NCBI GenBank assembly: GCA_003559755.1
Contig: PWKM01000203.1
Location: 1-5,367, forward strand
DNA: 5,367 nucleotides
Direction of reading: 5' to 3'
From: Planctomycetota bacterium
GTDB taxonomy: Bacteria > Planctomycetota > PUPC01
Part shown: positions 1 to 5,367 of the stretch, piece by piece
Layout: each line of letters begins with the position of its first letter
Numbering within the stretch: position 1 is the stretch's first letter
Position numbers and translations under genes: made by a program
The notes under the pieces: generated by a model
Told to the model about the DNA's origin: nothing
What the model saw: only the letters and a program-made list of their open reading frames with translations
Databases searched by the model: none

Positions 1-79
1 CATCAAGGGTCAGCTCATATGGGCCGGCGTTCTTACTTCTTATTATACGCGCCAGGTCGGCGATTCGAGCAGTCTTCAC
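1..79 (-). CDS. DUF4387 family protein, N-terminal fragment (runs off left edge)
   Basis: The first 26 codons of a further gene are present, starting at a GTG (79-77) that overlaps the TGA of the AtuA-like gene (GTGA). The peptide reads MKTARIADLARIIRSKNAGP followed by YELTLD. The segment IADLARIIRSKNAGPYELTLD closely fits the N-terminus of DUF4387 proteins as I recall them (typically LADLAR.IRSKNAGPFELTLD). These are small proteins, about 100 residues, found next to or fused with DUF1446/AtuA proteins. Function is unknown. The frame is open to the window edge and no ATG alternative exists in frame nearby. A GGGAGA purine run lies 9 nt before the GTG. The 4-nt overlap suggests that it is made together with, and possibly binds, the AtuA-like protein; that part is inference. 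Confidence 0.82.
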   Translation of the reverse strand, partial: MKTARIADLARIIRSKNAGPYELTLD

Positions 80-1443
80 GGTCCATTTTCTCCCATTGTC
101 AGTCGTTCGACGGGAAACATGCTCTCCGGTTCATCGACTTCCATCAGGTGATAGACGTTGAACTCGTACACGGGGCCGGCCGAGATGTCCGACGGACTGA
201 ACGGAAACGCGAGGTTTCCGGCTGTGGCGATGCTGCCGGAGTATCCGTAATGGAGGGCGGTACTTCGTGCCAGGCCGCATATCGTGTCGGCTACGTCCTG
301 AGTCGGGGCGACCACGTCGAAGACGATTCCGACCTCGTGGCCGCTGACGGCTTTCTCCGGCTCCAGCGGCCCCATCACTCCGTCCTTGCCGTATATCCGG
401 AAGTTCAGTTGATAGCTCTGCGATCCGAAGCTGTCCTGTACCGAACTGCGTACCCCGTCGAATACTTCGTCCAACGCCTTGATCATGATTCGGTCACGTA
501 CTCCTGCGATAGCGATGGTGCGATACCCCACGAGGGCCGCGCCCTCCAGCTTGAGCGTATAGGGGGCGGTCGCATCGAACCGGCTGCCGGTGACCTCCAC
601 GGCCGAGTCCGAGACCTGCCGGAACCGGCAGCCGGAGACGTCGAGGCAGCCGCCTGGGCCGGGCAGGCGGAAGGGGTGGGCCTTCTCGTACAGGGTGTGG
701 GCGGCGACAGACTCCTCGGTAAAATTGCGGAGCGGGCTCAACGTATCGAGGACGAACCCTTCGCGGTCGATGGTTCCGATGACGCAATCTCGGCCGCTTC
801 CCGGGGTGGCGGCGATGGCCGCACACTCGAGCACCTTGCCCATGTGTGTGGCGAGGCCGGGATCGAAACCGCTGCGGATGGGCAGTGCGGCGAATATCGC
901 GGGATCATAGGCCCGGCCCGCGACCACGATATCGACCGGCTCTTCCAGCGCTCGGAGAATGGGTTCGACGCCGATCTGGGCGACGATCGAACTTGCCCGG
1001 CCCACCGACTCGTCGGTAAGCGGCGGCCCGAACGGCAGCGGGCGTATCCGGTCATCCCGCAAGGCCCGCCGCACCGTCTCTTTCGGCACATCGGAATAGA
1101 TTCGCGCGACCCGTGCCCGGAGCCGGTTGGCCGTCAGTACCTCGTCGATCAGGGACACGCACCAATCGACGTGTGGTTTCGCCCCGCTCCCTCCGGCTGT
1201 TCCGATGAGCAGCGGTATGCCCGCATCGAGACTGCTCGTTATCAAAATTTCCAGGTCTCTCCGCACCGCCTGGCGTGCTACGAAGCACGTTCCCGACCCG
1301 AGATATGCCGGGCCGGGATCGGTGCTGCCCGCATCGACGGCGATGGCGTCGGGGCCGGCGGCCAGTCCCCGTTCGAACGAATCACGGGGAAAGCCGTAGC
1401 CCAATATCGCTGTCGGGGACAGAATCCGCATCTCGCTCATCAT
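76..1443 (-). CDS. AtuA-like / DUF1446 family protein of unassigned reaction
   Basis: This 455-residue protein belongs to the DUF1446/AtuA family, named after AtuA of the Pseudomonas acyclic-terpene pathway; I know of no firmly established reaction for the family. Features seen: an N-terminal segment with DAGSTDPGPAYLG (37-49), a glycine-rich GTAGGSG loop (81-87), AGRAYDPAIFA (175-185), HMGKVLECAA (200-209), FRIYGKDGVMG (348-358) and a C-terminal NVYHLM (429-434). No signal peptide or membrane segment is apparent, so it is probably cytoplasmic. The length suits the family core and the end looks natural. The start is either of two adjacent ATG codons at 1443 and 1440; the first gives an ATGA overlap with the mal stop, the second sits at better spacing from the AGGAGA ribosome site. 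The stop overlaps the next gene by 4 nt. Tight coupling to mal suggests action on mesaconate, methylaspartate or a later intermediate, which is inference. It is not a terpene-pathway gene by context. Confidence 0.9.
   Translation of the reverse strand: MMSEMRILSPTAILGYGFPRDSFERGLAAGPDAIAVDAGSTDPGPAYLGSGTCFVARQAVRRDLEILITSSLDAGIPLLIGTAGGSGAKPHVDWCVSLIDEVLTANRLRARVARIYSDVPKETVRRALRDDRIRPLPFGPPLTDESVGRASSIVAQIGVEPILRALEEPVDIVVAGRAYDPAIFAALPIRSGFDPGLATHMGKVLECAAIAATPGSGRDCVIGTIDREGFVLDTLSPLRNFTEESVAAHTLYEKAHPFRLPGPGGCLDVSGCRFRQVSDSAVEVTGSRFDATAPYTLKLEGAALVGYRTIAIAGVRDRIMIKALDEVFDGVRSSVQDSFGSQSYQLNFRIYGKDGVMGPLEPEKAVSGHEVGIVFDVVAPTQDVADTICGLARSTALHYGYSGSIATAGNLAFPFSPSDISAGPVYEFNVYHLMEVDEPESMFPVERLTMGENGP
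89..94 (-). promoter_or_regulatory. Ribosome binding site supporting the GTG start of the DUF4387 gene
   Basis: GGGAGA lies inside the 3' end of the AtuA-like gene, 9 nt upstream of the GTG at 79. Together with the family match that begins right after it, this supports GTG as the start codon rather than a downstream codon. Confidence 0.6.
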
Positions 1444-2702
1444 TCGGTTCTCCTGTTTGCAGCAAGAATGGCGAGTGAGCGCTGCATCTCGTTGTACATA
1501 ATCATGTAGCCCTCGTCCACTCCCATGCCCGGTTTGGCCAGCATCTGGTCGGGTTGTGTGGCGAGAGCGACGTGTACGCAGGCGCGAGCCGATGTGTCCG
1601 TCTCGTTGCCGCTTCCGCCCAGGTAGACACCGATTTCTTTGCTCTTACAGTAAAGGGCGGCCTCGATGGAGTTTTGGATGCCGCCGAGGTCGGGAGTCTT
1701 GACCTGTATCATATCGGCCGCCCCGGCATCGGCAAAATAGCGAATATCCTCCAGCGTGTTGCACCATTCATCGGCCACGATCTCGACTGCTATGCCCCGC
1801 GATTTCAGCACGGTTCGCAGTTCCGCCAGGGCCGAGCACTGTGCTTCCCTCGAACCCGCATCGAGCGGACATTCGACGCGGATGGCAAACGGATGTGCCG
1901 CCTTGCCCAGATGGTCGAGGTAGGTGGCGATTCTGGGGATGTCCTGATTGAAGATGAGCCCGACTGTCCCGTACACATCGATATGGATATCCGGCTGATA
2001 GTCGGTGTTTGATCTTCTATGGACGATTCGGTCTCGCAGCCATTTCACGTAATCGAGCAGTATCTCGCCCTTTGTCCCCAACTTATCGGGAATGTTATTG
2101 ATGAGGCCGTGGGGCAGAACATCGGCCTTTTTGAGGATCATCTTGTCGGCATTGAGATATCGGTCGTCGCCCGACTGGCAGAAAATCCGCACGGGTCGCT
2201 CGGACAGGACCTGGTCGTATTCATCGGCGATGACCTCGCAGGGCAGCGTTCGATGCGCCGCCGCTACGGCGTTCAGGATCGCCTGGGAGACGCCGTATCG
2301 GACCGCCGTATGCAATGGCCTGCCGTCGTCCATTCGGACCGTCTCAAACTCCCCGGCCAGTTCTCGGAAACTAGTCAGCGGCCGGCCCGACAGACACGAT
2401 ATCGCTTGCGCTTCGATCAATTGGATGAAGTCATTTGCCAGAAAAAGCGGGTCGCGTCCGCCCGCACCGGAATACTGCACCGCCGAACAGTCCCCGAACG
2501 CCACCAGACCGTCGGTCAACCGAAGCATGACGGATACACTTTCCCCGGGCTGCCGGATTGCTCGAAAGCCAAGGGTCTGTGGTTTGTCGTCGTAGAATAA
2601 GCCATCAAGGCAAGCTCCATCACGGATGGCCTTCTGGTCGTCGGTATAGGACCCTGTGAATCCGGCCGAGCAAATGACCTGTTCAACCTTTATGGTCGAC
2701 AT
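1440..2702 (-). CDS. mal: 3-methylaspartate ammonia-lyase
   Basis: This 420-residue enolase-superfamily enzyme (EC 4.3.1.2; Clostridium tetanomorphum homologue 413 residues) eliminates ammonia from (2S,3S)-3-methylaspartate to give mesaconate. An N-terminal capping domain with VQYSGAGGRDPLF (75-87) precedes the barrel. Residues match the clostridial enzyme with a +4 offset: Q176 (QSGDDRY), H198 (VLPHGL, the R-specific base), Mg2+ ligands D242 (HIDVYG), E277 (RVECP) and D311 (VADEWCN), Q333 and the catalytic base K335 (MIQVKTPDLGG), and L388 before AKPGMGVDEG. The substrate loop reads GGSGNETD (362-369) where the clostridial enzyme, as I recall it, has GGTCNETN, so Thr360 and Cys361 become Ser364 and Gly365. 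The ATG at 2702 is firmly placed: an in-frame TAA lies 15 nt upstream (2720-2718) with no other start between. The stop overlaps the next gene by 4 nt (ATGA). By eye its middle part is less GC-rich than glmE. Confidence 0.97.
   Translation of the reverse strand: MSTIKVEQVICSAGFTGSYTDDQKAIRDGACLDGLFYDDKPQTLGFRAIRQPGESVSVMLRLTDGLVAFGDCSAVQYSGAGGRDPLFLANDFIQLIEAQAISCLSGRPLTSFRELAGEFETVRMDDGRPLHTAVRYGVSQAILNAVAAAHRTLPCEVIADEYDQVLSERPVRIFCQSGDDRYLNADKMILKKADVLPHGLINNIPDKLGTKGEILLDYVKWLRDRIVHRRSNTDYQPDIHIDVYGTVGLIFNQDIPRIATYLDHLGKAAHPFAIRVECPLDAGSREAQCSALAELRTVLKSRGIAVEIVADEWCNTLEDIRYFADAGAADMIQVKTPDLGGIQNSIEAALYCKSKEIGVYLGGSGNETDTSARACVHVALATQPDQMLAKPGMGVDEGYMIMYNEMQRSLAILAANRRTE
1449..1454 (-). 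promoter_or_regulatory. Ribosome binding site of the AtuA-like gene
   Basis: AGGAGA lies within the last codons of mal, 5 nt before the ATG at 1443 and 8 nt before the ATG at 1440. The spacing favours the second ATG slightly, giving a protein starting MSEMRIL. The ATGA overlap favours the first. The sequence alone does not settle it. Confidence 0.75.
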
Positions 2703-2706
2703 GCAA

Positions 2707-2712
2707 TCCCTT
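2707..2712 (-). promoter_or_regulatory. Probable ribosome binding site of mal
   Basis: AAGGGA in the 38-nt glmE-mal gap ends 4 nt before the mal ATG at 2702. Spacing is short and the match only partial, but it is the best purine run available in the gap. The gap contains no recognisable promoter or terminator hairpin. Confidence 0.5.
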
Positions 2713-2740
2713 TCATATTATCCGGCGAGGTGTTTGTCAG

Positions 2741-4195
2741 TTACCTGGGTTTCCCGACCAGTCGGCCCTTGCTCACCGCATAGATGTCATCGGTCACCAT
2801 CTGGAACGAAACGGCCCGGCCCTCCTCCCTGGCACGTTCTTCGAGAGCTTCGCGATGCACCAGCTTGATCTCGTCGTCGAAGGGCAGGTTCCCGAACTCG
2901 AACAGGCGGACCGCCCCATGCACGTCGCGGACAGGGACCACGTCCCCAAACGCCTGGCGGCTGGGCGGGAACGGAATATCGAGCACCCCCGCCTGGAACG
3001 CGCGGACGACGCCCCGGGCCAGGTCGCCTTCGCCGAGCCGCAATGTCGCCTCGATCATCGCCGTGCTCTCTCGCTCGATCAGTTCGGCCTCCCGGTCGAT
3101 GATCGGCGATTCGAGGGGCTCCTGCAGGCAGATCATGTTGAGGAGCTGCCGGGTACCTCGCAGCCCGGCGATGTTCGCCTCTGCGGTGGGGATGCCCATC
3201 GCCTCGTGGGGGGTCTTGGTGATCACTTTTGTAGCCCGGCAAAAACCGGCGGTGGCCGCCCCCCACGCGATGACTCCGAACGCCTTGTCCTCCTGTGGCG
3301 GGAAACCGCCCATCCATTGGTGAAAGGCGATCGATGTCCGGACATCGTGGTATCCGAATCGGTCGAGGTAGCTCGGAAACAGATGGCGCAGCACTTTCAA
3401 TGCGGCCACGTCCTGGTACAGGTTGCCACATTGACCGTAGCCGAGGGTGATGTCCCGTACGCCCTGTTCCGCCGCCAGAAGCCCCTCGATGATGCCGATT
3501 GCAACGACGATGCACGGGGGCACGAGCGTGCCGGTGAGGGGGCCGAACGGTTCGCGATTTATGTCGACGCCGCACTCGGCATAATAGCCGACGAGCCGGT
3601 CCACGTACTGCCAGTTCCGAACGCTCTGTTCGAGCGGTACGTTCTTGGCATACGGTATGTTATACGAGATGCCGCCGCCCTCGAACGCAGTGAAACCCCC
3701 GGCGAGCGTGATCTCGCACAAGAGGCGGGAGTCGGGCGTGCCGTGACGGACCTCGATGGGCCTGGACACCGCCTCGGTCACCTCGCGGCAGGCGTCGAGC
3801 CCGTAGTTGACCGCGGGGAACCCGTTCAACAGGGAGCGGCTGTTCTGCTCGCTGTCGGCGATCCCTTTCTCCGCCTCCTCGTAACGGTTCTGCCGGGTGT
3901 AACTGTCTATCGTGGTTGGGAGCAGGTCGGCCTCGCCCTCGTCCTGAAGGCGCAGCAGCAGTTCGATCTGTGCCTTGACTGCGCACACCCCGGCCCTCGG
4001 CTGGGTGAGTGTGACATCGGCGCGGTCGGCTTCCTGCAGGACGGTGCCGAACCGCTTGGAATCGGGGCAGGCGGCCTGGTAGGCGACGGACGCTTCCAGA
4101 TCGGCGACCTGCTCACCGGTGTGCCAGGCCGCCAGGACCTCGGGGCGCATTGCCATAAAATCATCGAGGTCAATCTTGCGATTTCTCAGTTCCAT
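2741..4195 (-). CDS. glmE: Glutamate mutase epsilon subunit (methylaspartate mutase E chain)
   Basis: This 484-residue protein is the catalytic TIM-barrel subunit of adenosylcobalamin-dependent glutamate mutase (EC 5.4.99.1), which interconverts (S)-glutamate and (2S,3S)-3-methylaspartate in the cytoplasm with the B12-binding GlmS subunit. Length and N-terminus (MELRNRK) match the clostridial enzyme, so the ATG at 4195 is a sound start. Residues known from the Clostridium cochlearium structure all recur one position later: the substrate arginine claw R67 (QPRAG), R101 (YTRQNR) and R150 (VRHGTPDSR); E172, Y178 and Y182 in the FEGGGISYNIPYAK segment; and the adenosine-contacting K327 and E331 in TKTPHEA. 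GYGQCGNL (252-259) and FHQWMGGFP (291-299) are further family signatures. No frameshift or lost key residue is seen. It follows glmL with a 10-nt overlap and precedes mal by 38 nt, the usual gene order for the methylaspartate pathway. glmS is not visible and is predicted upstream of glmL. Confidence 0.98.
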   Translation of the reverse strand: MELRNRKIDLDDFMAMRPEVLAAWHTGEQVADLEASVAYQAACPDSKRFGTVLQEADRADVTLTQPRAGVCAVKAQIELLLRLQDEGEADLLPTTIDSYTRQNRYEEAEKGIADSEQNSRSLLNGFPAVNYGLDACREVTEAVSRPIEVRHGTPDSRLLCEITLAGGFTAFEGGGISYNIPYAKNVPLEQSVRNWQYVDRLVGYYAECGVDINREPFGPLTGTLVPPCIVVAIGIIEGLLAAEQGVRDITLGYGQCGNLYQDVAALKVLRHLFPSYLDRFGYHDVRTSIAFHQWMGGFPPQEDKAFGVIAWGAATAGFCRATKVITKTPHEAMGIPTAEANIAGLRGTRQLLNMICLQEPLESPIIDREAELIERESTAMIEATLRLGEGDLARGVVRAFQAGVLDIPFPPSRQAFGDVVPVRDVHGAVRLFEFGNLPFDDEIKLVHREALEERAREEGRAVSFQMVTDDIYAVSKGRLVGKPR

Positions 4196-5367
4196 TTCCC
4201 AGTCGGTCCTCTATTATCCGTGACGATTGAGTCCAGCGGCGTCAGGTACTGCTTCATCATGTCCAGTGCGGCAGGCGCATCGACCGCGCCCAGAAGCCCC
4301 AGCGCCCACAGTATATACCGACGGTCCAGGAGCGGGCAGGGCGATATCGGTTTCAGCCGATCGCAACCCGCCCTCCGACGTACCCCTTTCAGGACTTCTC
4401 CCGGCACCTTGCCGGAGGCAAGTGGACCGCCGGTTCCAATCGCATATTTCACACGTGCCAGGTCTTTGCCACGCTGGACATATGTTCGGCCATCGGGAGT
4501 ATAGACTTCCTCCATAATTCCGCAATGACGTCCGACCGCAACTTCGCAGGCGGCACGGGCCAGTGCTGTGTCGGCTTCCTCTTCGGATGCGTTCGCCGGC
4601 AGTCGTCCGGGCTCGGCCGCCACTGCCTCGGCCCACGCGCGGAGGTCCTCCGGTGCAAGCCCGGTATCCTCAGCCAGCCGTTCTTCCCCGATCGCCTCGA
4701 GCAGGAAGGGCGCCGTATATCGCATTCCGACATCGGCCTCGACTGTCCGTTTCAAGAACGGTTCGGGCAGGCCGCGGAGAACGGTCCCCGCCGCGGTCGG
4801 CTCGCCGCCGGAGCAGGAAAACACGTCCGTCGTCGCCCCCCCGATATCTACGATGAGCAGTTCGCCCAGGCCGGGTTCGTCGGCCAGACCTTTTGAGAGC
4901 AATTCGGCGGCGTTGCGGACAGCTTCCGGGGTCGGCATCAGGCATTCGGAGCGGGCGCGGAGCGTCTCCAGTCCCTTTGCCTCTACAATGTGCTCGAGGA
5001 AGACCTGTCGGATCGCGGCTCGGGCCGGTTCCAGGTCGAGCCGGCCCATCTCCGGCATCACGTTCCGGGTGAACAACACGTCGTCCCGTTTAGCGAAGAG
5101 TTCTCTGAGATCGTCGTAAGTATCGCGATTGCCCGCGACAATCAGCGGCATCGACGGGAAATTCTCACTCAAGGACTCTGCATTCGAGCAGATGTGGTTT
5201 CGGTCACCGCCATCCGTCCCGCCTGCAAGGAGGATCAGGTCGGGCTTGAGCCGGTCGAGTTCGGACAGGTCTTCCCCGGTGAGGTAGTATGCAAACGCCC
5301 TGATGACCTTGCCCCCCGCCCCGAGGGCTGCCATTCGTGCCGCCTCCATCGTGAGCTGCGGGACGAG
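4186..5367 (-). CDS. glmL: Glutamate mutase-associated reactivation ATPase GlmL/MutL (5' truncated by window edge)
   Basis: This is the C-terminal 393 codons of a MutL/GlmL-family protein. The frame stays open to the right edge, so the true start and the N-terminal phosphate-1 motif lie outside; the family is usually about 460 residues, so roughly 70 are missing. Numbering visible residues from the edge, it shows the ASKHA/actin-fold ATPase motifs LLAGGTDGGD (about 46-55), VDIGGATTD (about 173-181, phosphate-2), RTVEADVGMR (about 207-216) and GTGGPLA (about 311-317, adenosine loop). It ends with a helix-rich LDRRYILWALGLL stretch typical of the family. MutL proteins sit beside glutamate mutase genes and are thought to act in the cytoplasm as chaperone-like reactivases that release inactive cobalamin; direct biochemical proof is limited. 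The stop overlaps the glmE start by 10 nt, indicating translational coupling. A methionine codon at 5349 is internal, not the start, because the preceding codons also read as family sequence (LVPQLT). Confidence 0.93.
   Translation of the reverse strand, partial: LVPQLTMEAARMAALGAGGKVIRAFAYYLTGEDLSELDRLKPDLILLAGGTDGGDRNHICSNAESLSENFPSMPLIVAGNRDTYDDLRELFAKRDDVLFTRNVMPEMGRLDLEPARAAIRQVFLEHIVEAKGLETLRARSECLMPTPEAVRNAAELLSKGLADEPGLGELLIVDIGGATTDVFSCSGGEPTAAGTVLRGLPEPFLKRTVEADVGMRYTAPFLLEAIGEERLAEDTGLAPEDLRAWAEAVAAEPGRLPANASEEEADTALARAACEVAVGRHCGIMEEVYTPDGRTYVQRGKDLARVKYAIGTGGPLASGKVPGEVLKGVRRRAGCDRLKPISPCPLLDRRYILWALGLLGAVDAPAALDMMKQYLTPLDSIVTDNRGPTGKWN
4207..4212 (-). promoter_or_regulatory. Possible ribosome binding site of glmE
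   Basis: AGAGGA lies within the 3' end of glmL, 11 nt before the glmE ATG at 4195. The spacing is on the long side. With the 10-nt gene overlap, part of glmE translation probably comes from ribosomes finishing glmL. Confidence 0.4.

Noticed and set aside
76..1443. Acyclic terpene (geraniol/citronellol) catabolism assignment for the AtuA-like gene
   Set aside because: No geranyl-CoA carboxylase, dehydrogenase or lyase genes are nearby. The context is glutamate/methylaspartate catabolism, so the name only reflects family membership.
19..1509. Long open frame (496 codons) on the plus strand opposite the AtuA-like gene and the 3' end of mal
   Set aside because: The translation is rich in Arg, Gly, Asp and His with no family motif, and lies exactly opposite genes with clear conserved motifs. 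Long antisense frames of this kind are expected in GC-rich coding DNA.
2690..2716. Eight-codon minus-strand frame (MKGIACRP) starting in the glmE-mal gap and ending just inside mal, a possible leader peptide
   Set aside because: It is very short, has no convincing ribosome site, no run of regulatory codons and no attenuator-like hairpin next to it. Chance is the simplest explanation.
2703..2740. Possible internal promoter or terminator in the glmE-mal gap
   Set aside because: The 38 nt show no inverted repeat with a T-run and no pair of spaced -35/-10 boxes. There is only a TATAAT-like stretch (ATAATAT), too isolated to call.
2855..4504. Long open frame (549 codons) on the plus strand opposite glmE and the end of glmL
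   Set aside because: It has no recognisable domain and spans a gene boundary on the other strand. It is a complement of the strongly supported glmE frame, so it is a composition artefact.
1..5367. CRISPR arrays, insertion sequences, tRNA genes, direct repeats or attachment sites
   Set aside because: None were seen on reading both strands. The window is filled almost end to end by five coding sequences.

Overview
The window is a single, tightly packed bacterial operon read entirely on the minus strand, from right to left. It encodes the start of the methylaspartate (glutamate mutase) route of glutamate catabolism. In transcription order it holds: the C-terminal ~390 residues of the MutL/GlmL reactivation ATPase; the complete epsilon (catalytic) subunit of adenosylcobalamin-dependent glutamate mutase, GlmE; a complete 3-methylaspartate ammonia-lyase (MAL); a complete DUF1446/AtuA-family protein; and the first 26 codons of a DUF4387 protein that runs off the left edge. 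The DNA is clearly GC-rich by eye. The gene set and layout suggest a bacterium, probably an anaerobe or facultative anaerobe that ferments or assimilates glutamate. The taxon cannot be fixed from this sequence.

Layout: about 5367-4186 is glmL, cut at its 5' end. Its stop overlaps the glmE start by 10 nt (glmE 4195-2741). A 38-nt gap, the only intergenic space in the window, leads to mal (2702-1440). The mal stop overlaps the AtuA-family start in an ATGA junction (1443-76), and that stop overlaps the GTG start of the DUF4387 gene in a GTGA junction (79-1). No internal promoter, terminator, RNA gene, mobile element or CRISPR repeat was seen.

How the genes work together: GlmE, with the B12-binding GlmS subunit (expected just upstream, outside the window), rearranges (S)-glutamate to (2S,3S)-3-methylaspartate. 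GlmL is the family's ATPase, thought to exchange damaged cobalamin. MAL deaminates 3-methylaspartate to mesaconate and ammonia. In the classical clostridial route mesaconate is then hydrated to (S)-citramalate and cleaved to acetate and pyruvate. No recognisable mesaconase or citramalate lyase lies in this window. Instead the two following, translationally coupled genes belong to uncharacterised families (AtuA/DUF1446 and DUF4387), which makes them candidates for a mesaconate-processing or related step. All catalytic residues I could place in GlmE, and nearly all in MAL, are conserved, so the pathway looks functional. The exception is a Thr-Cys to Ser-Gly change in the substrate loop of MAL.
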